Below are positions 18,357 to 26,680 of a stretch of 64,000 nucleotides of DNA, one piece after another. A program made the position numbers and the translations under genes. The notes under the pieces were generated by a model. The model was not told the DNA's origin. It was given only the letters and a program-made list of their open reading frames with translations, and searched no databases. This DNA comes from Actinospineispora eucalypti. GTDB lineage: Bacteria; Actinomycetota; Actinomycetes; Mycobacteriales; Pseudonocardiaceae. The stretch is taken from the NCBI GenBank assembly GCA_014208095.1, contig JACHMT010000004.1:992001-1056000 (forward strand), in the 5' to 3' direction. The first letter of the stretch is position 1, and the number at the start of each line of letters is the position of its first letter.

Positions 18357-19150
18357 CCGGTCCGCTCACCGTCAGCACGGTCAACGTCAACGGCATCCGG
18401 GCCGCCGTGCGCAAGGGCATGCTGGACTGGCTGCGCGACACCGACGCGGACGTGGTCTGTGTGCAGGAGTGCCGCGCGCGGCCGGAGGAGTTCCCCGAGC
18501 TGCCGGGATGGCGGCTGCACTACGCGCCGAACGAACGCGCGCTCGGCCGCAACGGCGTCGGTGTGCTGGTGCGCCCCGAGGTGGCCGCCGAATCGGTTCG
18601 GGTCGGGTTCGGCGCCGAGGAGTTCGACGCCACCGGCCGCTACCTGGAGGTGGACCTGCCCGGGGTGACCATCGGCTCGCTGTACCTGCCCAACGGGGTG
18701 GCCGAGACGCCCAAGCAGGAGGAGAAGGACCGCTTCCTCGCGCTGTTCGCACCCTACCTGGTCGAACGGGCCGAAAAGGCCGCCGCCGAGGACCGCCAGG
18801 TGCTGGTCTGCGGCGACTGGAACATCGCGCACACCGAACGGGACATCCGCAACTGGCGGGGCAACCGGCGCAACTCGGGTTTCCTGCCGCACGAGCGGGA
18901 CTGGGTCGCCGCCGTGCTGGCATCCGGATACGCCGACGTGGTGCGCGACCTGCACCCCGACGTCGAAGGGCCGTACTCCTGGTGGTCCTACCGGGGCCGG
19001 GCGTTCGACAACGACACCGGCTGGCGCATCGACTACCACCTGACCACTCCCGGCCTGGCGGCGCGGGCGGTGAGCGCGCGGGTCGACCGGGCCGCCGAGC
19101 ACGCGTTGCGCTGGTCGGACCACGCCCCGGTGACCGTGCGTTACGAATAA
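18353..19150 (+). CDS. xthA: Exodeoxyribonuclease III / AP endonuclease
   Basis: A 265-residue ExoIII-type endonuclease/exonuclease/phosphatase protein, expected to cut at abasic sites and to have 3'-exonuclease and phosphodiesterase activity in base-excision repair. Catalytic landmarks are present: VSTVNVNGIRAAVRKGMLDW (metal-binding Asn), VVCVQECRAR (catalytic Glu), LVCGDWNIAHTERDIRNW (GDWN), GWRIDYHLTT, and the final WSDHAPVTV (SDH motif). The GTG at 18353 overlaps the preceding stop (GTGA). Confidence 0.95.
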   Translation: MTGPLTVSTVNVNGIRAAVRKGMLDWLRDTDADVVCVQECRARPEEFPELPGWRLHYAPNERALGRNGVGVLVRPEVAAESVRVGFGAEEFDATGRYLEVDLPGVTIGSLYLPNGVAETPKQEEKDRFLALFAPYLVERAEKAAAEDRQVLVCGDWNIAHTERDIRNWRGNRRNSGFLPHERDWVAAVLASGYADVVRDLHPDVEGPYSWWSYRGRAFDNDTGWRIDYHLTTPGLAARAVSARVDRAAEHALRWSDHAPVTVRYE

Positions 19151-19229
19151 GTTCCGCCATTGGTTGAACGCTGAACCGGCTGCGCGGCGGGAGAATAACG
19201 ACACTCTCTCCGGGCGGAAGGGAAGTGTC

Positions 19230-19634
19230 ATGGATCTCGTAGCGTTTGTCGGCCGGGTGCTGTTCAGCCTGCTGTTCCTGGGGGCCGCGTTCGGCCACTT
19301 CAAGGACAGCGCCGCGATGACCGAGTACGCCAAGGCCAAGAACGTGCCGCTGGCCGGGCCGTCGGTGTTGGGTTCCGGCGTGCTGCTGGTGCTCGGCGGG
19401 CTGTCCGTGCTGCTCGGTGTCTGGGCCGACCTCGGCTCGCTGCTGTTGTTCGTGTTCCTGGTGCCGGCCGCCGTGCTGTTCCACGACTTCTGGAAGCAGA
19501 CCGACCCGGCCACCAAGCAGATCGAGCAGGTGATGTTCAGCAAGAACATCGCGCTGGCCGGCGCCTCGCTGGTGTTCTTCACCGGGTTCGCCACGGGCGC
19601 CATCGGCTGGACACTCACCGGCCCGCTGCTCTGA
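19230..19634 (+). CDS. DoxX-family membrane protein
   Basis: A 134-residue protein with four hydrophobic segments and the DoxX pattern GRVLFSLLFLGAAFGHFKD near the N-terminus, then VPLAGPSVLGSGVLLVLGGL. DoxX proteins are membrane proteins linked in some bacteria to thiol or quinone redox balance; the specific role here is unknown. GGAAGGGAAG lies about 4 bases before the ATG at 19230. It stands alone between xthA and the dehydratase gene, all on the same strand. Confidence 0.88.
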   Translation: MDLVAFVGRVLFSLLFLGAAFGHFKDSAAMTEYAKAKNVPLAGPSVLGSGVLLVLGGLSVLLGVWADLGSLLLFVFLVPAAVLFHDFWKQTDPATKQIEQVMFSKNIALAGASLVFFTGFATGAIGWTLTGPLL

Positions 19635-19655
19635 CCCGCTGGCACTATCGGTGCC

Positions 19656-20624
19656 ATGCGGCTGGTTTCGGTTGACGAGGTTCGGGCGGCGGCGGAACGG
19701 ATCCGGGGGGTGGCGGTGCGCACGCCGCTGCTGGCCTGTCCGTGGGCGGAACGGCCGGAGCGGACGCTCTGGCTGAAGCCGGAGAACCTGCAGCCGATCG
19801 GCGCGTTCAAGGTGCGCGGGGCGTGGAACGCGCTGGCCGTGCTGCCCGAGTCGGAGCGCGCCGCCGGCGTGGTGGCGTTCTCCAGCGGCAACCATGCGCA
19901 GGCGGTGGCCTACGCGGCCCGGGCCGGCGGGGTGCCGGCGGTGATTGTGATCGACGACACGGCACCCGCGTTGAAGATCGCGGCGACCAAGGAGCTGGGC
20001 GCCGAGGTGGTGCTCGCGCCACCGGCCGAGCGGGCCGCCGTGGCCCGGGCGCTGGCCGCCGAGCGGGGGGCCACGCTGATCCCGCCCTACGACCACCCGA
20101 ACGTGATCGCCGGGCAGGGCACGGCCGGCCTGGAAATCGCCGAGGACCGGCCGGACGTGGCTTCGGTGCTGGTGCCGATCAGTGGCGGCGGGCTGGCCTC
20201 GGGGATCGCGGTGGCGGTCAAGGCGCTCTGCCCGAAGGCGGCGGTGTTCGGCGTGGAACCCGAGCTGGCCGCCGACACCCGGGACAGCTTCAAGGCCGGT
20301 GAGCTGGTCCGATGGCCGTCGGAGGACCGGGTGCGCACCAGCGCCGACGGCCTGCGCGCGGAACCTTCCGAGCTGACCTTCGCCCACCTGACCGCGCTGC
20401 TGGACGACGTGCTCACGGTGAGCGAGGCGGAGATCCGGAGCACCGTGGGCGAGCTGGCCGCCCGGTCGCGGATCGTCGCCGAGCCGTCCGGGGCGGTCGC
20501 CCCGGCCGCCTACCTGCACCGAACCGACGTCCTGCCGCCCGGCCCGTGCGTCGCCGTGGTGTCCGGCGGGAACATCGACCCCGCTCTATTTGTCGACATT
20601 CTTCGTGAGCGGACGCACAGCTGA
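19656..20624 (+). CDS. Threonine/serine dehydratase (PLP-dependent)
   Basis: A 322-residue fold-type II PLP enzyme of the threonine dehydratase/serine racemase group, which turns threonine to 2-oxobutyrate and ammonia. The PLP lysine is in PIGAFKVRGAWNAL, followed by the Asn loop VVAFSSGNHAQAVAYAARA; the glycine-rich phosphate loop is VPISGGGLASG. There is no C-terminal ACT regulatory domain, so it is the short catabolic (TdcB-like) form rather than IlvA. The start ATG at 19656 is 21 bp after the DoxX stop. Substrate choice between threonine and serine cannot be settled from sequence. Confidence 0.9.
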   Translation: MRLVSVDEVRAAAERIRGVAVRTPLLACPWAERPERTLWLKPENLQPIGAFKVRGAWNALAVLPESERAAGVVAFSSGNHAQAVAYAARAGGVPAVIVIDDTAPALKIAATKELGAEVVLAPPAERAAVARALAAERGATLIPPYDHPNVIAGQGTAGLEIAEDRPDVASVLVPISGGGLASGIAVAVKALCPKAAVFGVEPELAADTRDSFKAGELVRWPSEDRVRTSADGLRAEPSELTFAHLTALLDDVLTVSEAEIRSTVGELAARSRIVAEPSGAVAPAAYLHRTDVLPPGPCVAVVSGGNIDPALFVDILRERTHS

Positions 20625-20663
20625 TCCGCTGCCGGTCGGTGGAAACCGACCTACTGTGCGGAG

Positions 20664-23270
20664 GTGGCTGATTTGACCGAACAAGCACCGTCGGCGAGCG
20701 CGATGCGGCGGGCGTTGCGCCGGGCGCGGGACGGCGCGACGCTGGACGTGGCCGAAGCGGCCGTGCTGCTGGCCGCCCGGGGCGAGGCGCTGGACGAGCT
20801 GCTGACCGTCGCCGGCCGGGTGCGCGACGCCGGATTGGCCGACGCGGGCCGGCCGGGCGTGGTCACCTACAGCCGCAACGTGTTCATCCCGTTGACCCGG
20901 CTGTGCCGGGACCGGTGTCACTACTGCACGTTCGCCACCGTGCCGCACCGGCTGCCGGCCGCGTTCCTGGAACGGGACGAGGTGCTGGAGATCGCCCGCG
21001 CCGGCGCGGCGGCCGGCTGCAAGGAGGCGCTGTTCACCCTGGGCGACCGCCCGGAGGACCGCTGGCCGGCGGCCAAGGAGTGGCTGGACGCGCGCGGCTA
21101 CGACTCCACCCTGGACTACGTGCGGGCCTGCGCGATCGCGGTGCTCGAGGAGACCGGGCTGCTGCCACACCTGAACCCGGGTGTGCTGTCCTGGGAGGAG
21201 CTCACCCGGCTGAAGCCGGTGGCCGCCAGCATGGGGATGATGCTGGAAACCACCGCCGAGCGGCTCTGGTCGGAGAAGGGCGGGCCGCACTACGGCAGCC
21301 CGGACAAGGAGCCCGCGGTCCGGCTGCGCGCGATCACCGACGCCGGCCGGGTCGGCGTGCCGTACACCACCGGCATCCTGATCGGCATCGGCGAGAACCG
21401 GGCCGAGCGGGCGGACTCGCTGTTCGCCATCCGGGCCGCCGCACGGGCGCATAACCACATCCAGGAAGTGATCGTGCAGAACTTCCGGGCCAAGCCGGAT
21501 ACCGCGATGGCCCGGATGCCGGACGCCGAGCTGGAGGACCTGGCCGCCACCATCGCGGTGTCCCGGCTGGTGCTGGGTCCGAAGATGCGCCTGCAGGCGC
21601 CGCCCAACCTGGTCGGCGAGGAGTACGCCCTGATGCTGCGCGCGGGCATCGACGACTGGGGCGGGGTCTCCCCGGTGACCCTCGACCACGTCAGCCCGGA
21701 GATGCCCTGGCCGGCCCTGGAGTCGTTGGCTTCACACACCGAGGCCGCCGGTTTCCAGCTGCGCGAACGACTCACCGCCTACCCGCGTTTCGTGCGCGCC
21801 GGCTCGCCGTGGATCGACACCCGGCTGCACGCCCACGTGGCCGCCCTGGCCGACCCTTCAACGGGGTTGGCGAACCCGGAGGCTGCCGTTGTCGGCCGCC
21901 CCTGGCAGGAGCCCGACGGCGGCTTCGCCTCCACCGGCCGCGTCGACCTGCACACGGAAATCGACACCGAGGGCCGCACCGACGACCGCCGCACCGACTT
22001 CGACTCGGTCTACGGCGACTGGGACGCCCTGCGCGAAGAGCTAGCCGCGGTCCGCTCTCCCGCGAGTCGGCGTTCTGAGCACACCGAGTCGGCGCTTTCA
22101 GCACCCGAGCGGCTGGACGCGGACGTGCGGGCCGGCCTGACCCTGGCCGCCTCCGACCCGGCCGCACTGCTCGACCCGGCCCACGAGGCGGCCGCGATGG
22201 CCGTGCTCACCAGCGACGGCGTCGCCCTGGCCGAACTGTGCCGGCTGGCCGATGCGGTGCGGGCCGACGTGGTCGGCGAGCCGGTCAGCTACGTGGTCAA
22301 CCGGAACATCAACTTCTCCAACGTGTGCTACGTGGGCTGCCGGTTCTGCGCGTTCGCGCAGCGCGAGCGGGACGCCGACGCGTTCCGGCTGTCCCTGGAC
22401 GAGGTCGGGGACCGGGCCGCCGAGGCGGCCTGGGACGGCGCGAGTGAGGTGTGCATGCAGGGCGGGATCGACCCCGCCCTACCGGTGACCTTCTACGCCG
22501 ACCTGGTGCGCGCGGTGCACAAGGCGGTGCCCGGAATGCACGTGCACGCGTTCTCCCCGATGGAGATCGTGTCGGCGTCGGCCAAGGCCGGCGTCTCGAT
22601 CCGGGAGTGGCTGACCGAGCTGCGCGACGCCGGCCTCGGCTCCATTCCCGGTACGGCGGCGGAGATCCTGGACGACGAGATCCGGTGGATCCTGACCAAG
22701 GGCAAGCTGCCGGCCGCGCAGTGGATCGAGGTGGTGAGCACCGCGCACGAGCTGGGCATCCGTTCCTCGTCGACCATGATGTACGGCCACGTGGACGAGC
22801 CCCGGCACTGGCTGGGCCACCTGCGCACGCTGGCGTCCATCCAGGACCGCACCGGCGGGTTCACCGAGTTCGTGCCGCTGCCGTTCGTGCACCACAACGC
22901 GCCGATCTACCTGGCCGGGCTGGCCCGGCCGGGACCCACCGAGCGGGACAACCGGGCGGTGCACGCGTTCGCCCGGCTGGCCCTGCACGGCCGCATCCCG
23001 CACATCCAGTGCTCCTGGGTGAAGCTGGGCGACGAGCTGGCGGCGGACATCCTGCGCGGCGGCGCGGACGACATGGGCGGCACCCTGATGGAGGAGACCA
23101 TCAGCCGTATGGCCGGCTCGGAAAACGGCTCCGCCCGCTCCGTGGCCGAACTGACCGCCATCGCGCAGGCCGCCGGCCGCCCCGTCCTCCAACGGACCAC
23201 CACCTACACCGGCACCCCCGCCCCCCTCACTCCCACCCGTCCCCGCCCCCTCCCCCTAGCCCCCGCGTAA
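20664..23270 (+). CDS. fbiC: FbiC, bifunctional FO synthase (CofG-CofH fusion)
   Basis: An 868-residue two-domain radical-SAM enzyme making the deazaflavin FO from tyrosine and the ribityl-uracil intermediate of riboflavin synthesis, the core step of coenzyme F420 production. The CofG half carries CRDRCHYC (C81, C85, C88) and the CofH half CYVGCRFC (C555, C559, C562), each a [4Fe-4S] CxxxCxxC motif. The linker (about 467-482) is encoded by two 22-bp repeat units. The C-terminus ends in a Thr/Pro-rich tail (TPTRPRPLPLAPA) beyond the fold. The GTG at 20664 has GCGGAG just before it, unusually close; an ATG at 20702 is out of frame. Confidence 0.97.
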   Translation: MADLTEQAPSASAMRRALRRARDGATLDVAEAAVLLAARGEALDELLTVAGRVRDAGLADAGRPGVVTYSRNVFIPLTRLCRDRCHYCTFATVPHRLPAAFLERDEVLEIARAGAAAGCKEALFTLGDRPEDRWPAAKEWLDARGYDSTLDYVRACAIAVLEETGLLPHLNPGVLSWEELTRLKPVAASMGMMLETTAERLWSEKGGPHYGSPDKEPAVRLRAITDAGRVGVPYTTGILIGIGENRAERADSLFAIRAAARAHNHIQEVIVQNFRAKPDTAMARMPDAELEDLAATIAVSRLVLGPKMRLQAPPNLVGEEYALMLRAGIDDWGGVSPVTLDHVSPEMPWPALESLASHTEAAGFQLRERLTAYPRFVRAGSPWIDTRLHAHVAALADPSTGLANPEAAVVGRPWQEPDGGFASTGRVDLHTEIDTEGRTDDRRTDFDSVYGDWDALREELAAVRSPASRRSEHTESALSAPERLDADVRAGLTLAASDPAALLDPAHEAAAMAVLTSDGVALAELCRLADAVRADVVGEPVSYVVNRNINFSNVCYVGCRFCAFAQRERDADAFRLSLDEVGDRAAEAAWDGASEVCMQGGIDPALPVTFYADLVRAVHKAVPGMHVHAFSPMEIVSASAKAGVSIREWLTELRDAGLGSIPGTAAEILDDEIRWILTKGKLPAAQWIEVVSTAHELGIRSSSTMMYGHVDEPRHWLGHLRTLASIQDRTGGFTEFVPLPFVHHNAPIYLAGLARPGPTERDNRAVHAFARLALHGRIPHIQCSWVKLGDELAADILRGGADDMGGTLMEETISRMAGSENGSARSVAELTAIAQAAGRPVLQRTTTYTGTPAPLTPTRPRPLPLAPA
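22064..22107 (+). repeat. Two 22-bp repeat units (family B) inside the fbiC linker
   Basis: GAGTCGGCGTTCTGAGCACA and GAGTCGGCGCTTTCAGCACC follow each other with a 22-bp period, inside the coding region for the linker between the CofG and CofH halves. They resemble the family-B array downstream of fbiC (23652-23757, opposite strand). They encode a poorly conserved-looking RRSEHTESALSAPE segment. Confidence 0.75.
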
Positions 23271-23286
23271 CCTCCCCGTCCGTCGG

Positions 23287-23374
23287 CGAGTCGGGATTCT
23301 GGGTACGGCGAGTCGGGATTCTGGGTACGGCGAGTCGGGATTCTGGGTACGGCGAGTCGGGGATCTGGGTACGG
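23287..23374 (+). repeat. 22-bp tandem array (family B), left arm
   Basis: Four contiguous units with an exact 22-bp period, each CGAGTCGGGATTCTGGG followed by TACGG; the last has one change. It begins 16 bp after the fbiC stop. The right arm, in opposite orientation, is at 23652-23757. There are no spacers, so it is not CRISPR. Confidence 0.92.
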
Positions 23375-23434
23375 CGGGTCACCGTCGGTGGAGGGCCGTG
23401 CCGCGGGGGGTCGTGGTGGGGCTACCGTGGCGGT

Positions 23435-23632
23435 ATGGGTCAACTGGGCAAGCTCTTCGAGGGTCAGAAGATCAACGACGAGGCCGGTGGCAACTCGGAC
23501 GGCAAGCAGCACCAGCCTCGGTTCGACATCGACCTGGACGGCGGTGTCGTCCGGCTGGGCCCGCGGCCGTCGGCGGCCGCCGAACCGGCCGGCCAGGACA
23601 CCGATCAGGTGGAAGACGGCTCCACGGACTAG
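23435..23632 (+). CDS. Small acidic hypothetical protein between inverted 22-bp arrays
   Basis: A 65-residue frame starting MGQLGKLFEGQKINDEAGGN, with a middle PRFDIDLDGGVVRLGPRPSA that looks like real beta-structured protein, and an acidic end (GQDTDQVEDGSTD). There is no recognised domain, signal peptide or membrane helix, and I do not recognise the family. The ATG at 23435 has only a weak upstream GTGGCGG. Other frames through here are basic and low-complexity, typical of shadows. It lies exactly between the two arms of the family-B array, in the place the AbiEi-like gene occupies in the other two cassettes, but is unrelated to it. Confidence 0.5.
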   Translation: MGQLGKLFEGQKINDEAGGNSDGKQHQPRFDIDLDGGVVRLGPRPSAAAEPAGQDTDQVEDGSTD

Positions 23633-23651
23633 GTCGCCGCGCCCGTCAAAC

Positions 23652-23757
23652 GCCAACTCGGTGTGCTGGGACTGTCAACTCGGTGTGCCGAAACCGCCGA
23701 CTCGGTGTGCCCAGAATCCCGACTCGCCGTACCCAGAATCCCGACTCGCGGACGGGG
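23652..23757 (-). repeat. 22-bp tandem array (family B), right arm, inverted
   Basis: Five units with an exact 22-bp period (the ACTCG core recurs at 23656, 23678, 23700, 23722, 23744). Read on the minus strand, the outer two units match the left-arm sequence (GAGTCGGGATTCTGGG) and the inner ones drift to GAGTCGGCGGTTTCGGCACA-like forms, as in fbiC. The period is kept although the sequence diverges. The array ends a few bases before the Lrp stop codon. Confidence 0.9.
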
Positions 23758-23762
23758 AGGGG

Positions 23763-24257
23763 TTAGCGGTACTCGGGGGAGCGGGGGGCGCGGGTTGAGG
23801 GGCGCTGTGCGAGGAGCGGCAGTACTCGGTGCGCAACCACGGTGCTCAGGGTGATCACGCTGGTGGACCGGTCGATCGCCGACGAGTGGTTGAGCCGCAC
23901 CAGGGTGTCCTGCAGGTCCTGGTGTGACGCCGCCGCGATCAGGCACAGCACGTCGCCGGAGCCGGTCGTGGCGTGCGCCTCGATCACGCCGGGAATCGCC
24001 TCCAGCTCGTGTGCGATCTGCTCCAGCGCGCCCTGCGCGATCTCCAGGGTGACGAACGCGCGCACCGGGTAGCCGGCCGCCGCGAGGTCCACGTCCGGCC
24101 CGTAACCCGTGATCACTCCGGACTCCTCCAGCCGGCGCAACCGGGCGGACACGGTCGCCCGCGCCACCCGCAGCAGCCGCGACAACTCCAGCGCACCGGC
24201 CCGGGGCCGCTCGTGCAGGGTCCGGATCAGGCCCAGATCGAGCTCGTCAAGTTGCAT
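23763..24257 (-). CDS. Lrp/AsnC-family transcriptional regulator
   Basis: A 164-residue Lrp/AsnC regulator: an N-terminal winged HTH (LDELDLGLIRTLHERPRAGA, RLLRVARATVSARLRRLEES) and a C-terminal ligand-binding RAM domain (FVTLEIAQGALEQIAHELEA, then VIEAHATTGSGDVLCLIAA). It is divergent from hpd with a 96-bp gap, so it most likely controls tyrosine breakdown through hpd and its own gene, perhaps in response to an aromatic amino acid; this follows from arrangement rather than from a seen operator. The C-terminal tail (RPSTRAPRSPEYR) is an unstructured extension that runs up to the repeat array. Confidence 0.92.
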   Translation of the reverse strand: MQLDELDLGLIRTLHERPRAGALELSRLLRVARATVSARLRRLEESGVITGYGPDVDLAAAGYPVRAFVTLEIAQGALEQIAHELEAIPGVIEAHATTGSGDVLCLIAAASHQDLQDTLVRLNHSSAIDRSTSVITLSTVVAHRVLPLLAQRPSTRAPRSPEYR

Positions 24258-24353
24258 AGCTCTTTCCCGTCAGGCGCCGGCAGACTAGCCACTCTGGCCA
24301 GTTTCAAATATACCGATTGCACATCTCGAGGACCTGAGAGTCCAATATCTGGC
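24258..24353. promoter_or_regulatory. Divergent promoter region, lrp-type gene / hpd
   Basis: The 96-bp gap is clearly more AT-rich than its surroundings (TTTCAAATATACCGATTGCA around 24302, TCCAATATCT near 24341). It should carry the promoters of both divergent genes and the Lrp-type operator. I cannot fix a -35/-10 pair or a palindrome with confidence. Confidence 0.55.
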
Positions 24354-25523
24354 ATGACTGTGTCGTTTTCGAAGGACGATCTCCGCGAGCTGGTCGGACT
24401 GGTCGCGCACGACCCCAGCGCGGACGAATTCCCGGTGACCGGATGGGACGCGGTGGTCTGGGTGGTGGGCAACGCCACGCTGACCGCGCACTACTTCCGC
24501 ACCGTCTACGGCATGGACCTGGTCGCCTACTCCGGCCCGGAGACCGGCAACCGTGATCACCACGGTTACCTGCTCACCAGTGGCGAGGGCGACGCGGCGG
24601 TGCGGTTCGTGGTCACCGGCGCGGTGGATCCGGACAGCCCGCTGGCCGAGCACCACCGCCGGCACGGCGACGGGGTCGGTGACATCGCCCTGCGGGTGCC
24701 GGACGTGGACCGCTGCATCGAACACGCCCGCCGGGCCGGCGCGCGCATCCTGGACGAGCCCCACGACGTCAGCGACGAGCACGGCACGGTGCGCATCGCC
24801 GCGATCGCCGCCTACGGGGACACCCGGCACACCCTGGTCGACCGGTCCCGCTACCACGGCCCGTACCTGCCCGGCTATCAGGCGCGCCACCAGCCGGGGA
24901 GCGGTGAGCAGGTCTTCCAGGCGCTGGACCACGTGGTCGGCAACGTGGAGCTGGGCGCGATGGACCGGTGGGTGGACTTCTACCACCGGGTCATGGGGTT
25001 CACCAACATGGCGGAGTTCATCGGCGCGGACATCGCCACCGACTACTCCGCGCTGATGAGCAAGGTGGTGGCCAGCGGCAACCACATGGTCAAGTTCCCG
25101 CTGAACGAGCCGGCCGCCGGCAAGCGCAAGTCCCAGATCGACGAGTTCCTGCGCTTCTACCAGGGGCCGGGGGCGCAACACCTGGCGCTGGCCACGACGG
25201 ACATCCTCGCCGCCGTTGATCGGCTGCGTGCCGCCGGCGTGGAGTTCCTGGCCACCCCGGACTCGTACTACGACGACCCGGAGCTGCGCGCGCGGATCGG
25301 GCGGGTGCGGGTGCCGGTGGAGGAGCTGAAGAAGCGCGGCATCCTGGTCGACCGGGACGAGGACGGCTACCTGTTGCAGATCTTCACCAAGCCGTTCGGG
25401 GACCGGCCGACGGTGTTCTTCGAGCTGATCGAACGGCACGGCTCGGCCGGCTTCGGGAAGGGCAACTTCCGGGCGCTGTTCGAGGCGATCGAGCGGGAGC
25501 AGGCGGCGCGCGGGAACCTCTGA
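24354..25523 (+). CDS. hpd: 4-hydroxyphenylpyruvate dioxygenase
   Basis: A 389-residue Fe(II) dioxygenase converting 4-hydroxyphenylpyruvate to homogentisate in tyrosine catabolism. It has two vicinal-oxygen-chelate domains. The iron ligands are visible: H193 in QALDHVVGNVEL, H276 in GPGAQHLALATTD and E357 in TVFFELIERHGS. The C-terminal GFGKGNFRALFEAIEREQ is the family's closing helix that covers the active site. The ATG at 24354 starts MTVSFSKDDLRELVGLVAHD. No homogentisate dioxygenase gene lies beside it in this window. Confidence 0.96.
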   Translation: MTVSFSKDDLRELVGLVAHDPSADEFPVTGWDAVVWVVGNATLTAHYFRTVYGMDLVAYSGPETGNRDHHGYLLTSGEGDAAVRFVVTGAVDPDSPLAEHHRRHGDGVGDIALRVPDVDRCIEHARRAGARILDEPHDVSDEHGTVRIAAIAAYGDTRHTLVDRSRYHGPYLPGYQARHQPGSGEQVFQALDHVVGNVELGAMDRWVDFYHRVMGFTNMAEFIGADIATDYSALMSKVVASGNHMVKFPLNEPAAGKRKSQIDEFLRFYQGPGAQHLALATTDILAAVDRLRAAGVEFLATPDSYYDDPELRARIGRVRVPVEELKKRGILVDRDEDGYLLQIFTKPFGDRPTVFFELIERHGSAGFGKGNFRALFEAIEREQAARGNL

Positions 25524-25541
25524 GCGCGCCTCGGCGCGCTC
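25522..25541 (+). terminator. Hairpin at the hpd stop codon
   Basis: GAGCGCGC (25522-25529) pairs perfectly with GCGCGCTC (25534-25541) over a CTCG loop, overlapping the hpd TGA. There is no T-tract, as is common for actinobacterial terminators. It separates hpd from trpS. Confidence 0.6.
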
Positions 25542-25621
25542 ACCGAGCCGCGGGCCCAGTTTGGCGCGCGGCGGCGCTAGGCACTGGAGAACGCGGTCGA
25601 CGGCGCTGGAACAATGAGAGC

Positions 25622-26644
25622 ATGAGCGACTCGTCCCAACGCCGGCCCCGGATCCTGTCCGGGATCCAGCCGACCGCCGACTCCTTCCACCTGGGCAACT
25701 ACCTCGGTGCGCTGCGGCAGTGGGTGGCGCTGCAGGACGAGAGCGACGCGTTCTACTTCATCCCCGACCTGCACGCCATCACCGTCGCGCACGACCCGAA
25801 GGTGCTGCGCGAGCGGACTCGGCGCGCGGCGGCCCAGCTGCTCGCGCTCGGCCTGGACCCGGCCAGGTGCACGCTGTTCGTGCAGTCCCACGTGCCCCAG
25901 CACGCCGAGCTGACCTGGGTGCTCGGCTGCCTGACCGGGTTCGGCGAGGCCAGCCGGATGACCCAGTTCAAGGACAAGTCGGCCAAGCAGGGCAACGACC
26001 GGACCACGGTCGGCCTGTTCACCTACCCGGTGCTGATGGCCGCCGACATCCTGCTCTACCAGGCCGACGCGGTGCCGGTCGGCGAGGACCAGCGGCAGCA
26101 CCTGGAGCTGACCCGGGACCTGGCGCAGCGGTTCAACACCCAGTTCGGCAAGGCGCTGACCGTGCCCGAGCCGTTCATCCCGGAAGACGTGGCGAAGATC
26201 TACGACCTGCAGGACCCGACGGCCAAGATGAGCAAGTCGTCGTCCAGCCCGGGCGGCATCATCGAGCTGCTGGACGACCCGAAGGTGTCCGCGAAGAAGA
26301 TCCGTTCGGCGGTCACCGACGCGGACCGGGACATCCGCTACGACCCGGAGCACAAGCCCGGCGTCTCCAACCTGCTCACCATCTACTCGGCGCTGGCCAA
26401 CCGGAAGATCGCCGAGTTGGAGGCGGACTACGCGGGCAAGGGCTACGGCGACCTGAAGAAGGACCTGGCCGAGGTGGTGGCCGAATTCGTGACCCCCTTG
26501 AAGGAGAAGGTGGACGGTTACCTCGCCGACCGGGCGGAACTCGACCGGGTACTGGCGCAGGGCGCGGAGCGGGCGCGCGGCGTTGCCGGCGCGACATTGC
26601 GCCGGGTGTACGACAGGATCGGGTTCCTGCCGCCGGCGAGCTGA
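25622..26644 (+). CDS. trpS: Tryptophanyl-tRNA synthetase
   Basis: A 340-residue class I synthetase charging tRNA-Trp. The HIGH-type motif is TADSFHLGNYLGALRQW and the KMSKS loop is PTAKMSKSSSSPGG. Other family features are LFVQSHVPQHAELTWVLGC and GEDQRQHLELTRDLAQRFN. The length is normal for bacterial TrpS. The ATG at 25622 begins MSDSSQRRPRILSGIQPTAD. The next gene starts 37 bp downstream on the same strand. Confidence 0.98.
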   Translation: MSDSSQRRPRILSGIQPTADSFHLGNYLGALRQWVALQDESDAFYFIPDLHAITVAHDPKVLRERTRRAAAQLLALGLDPARCTLFVQSHVPQHAELTWVLGCLTGFGEASRMTQFKDKSAKQGNDRTTVGLFTYPVLMAADILLYQADAVPVGEDQRQHLELTRDLAQRFNTQFGKALTVPEPFIPEDVAKIYDLQDPTAKMSKSSSSPGGIIELLDDPKVSAKKIRSAVTDADRDIRYDPEHKPGVSNLLTIYSALANRKIAELEADYAGKGYGDLKKDLAEVVAEFVTPLKEKVDGYLADRAELDRVLAQGAERARGVAGATLRRVYDRIGFLPPAS

Positions 26645-26680
26645 CGACGCGCCGGCGCCGAAAGCGGAAGGGGGACCGCC

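Noticed and set aside
23287..23757. CRISPR array
   Set aside because: The 22-bp units follow each other without spacers, the arms are inverted, and no cas gene is present.
23435..23766. Overlapping basic frames around the 65-residue gene
   Set aside because: They are translations of the family-B repeats (TRCA, NPDS, RIPT motifs repeating every 22 bp in shifting frames).
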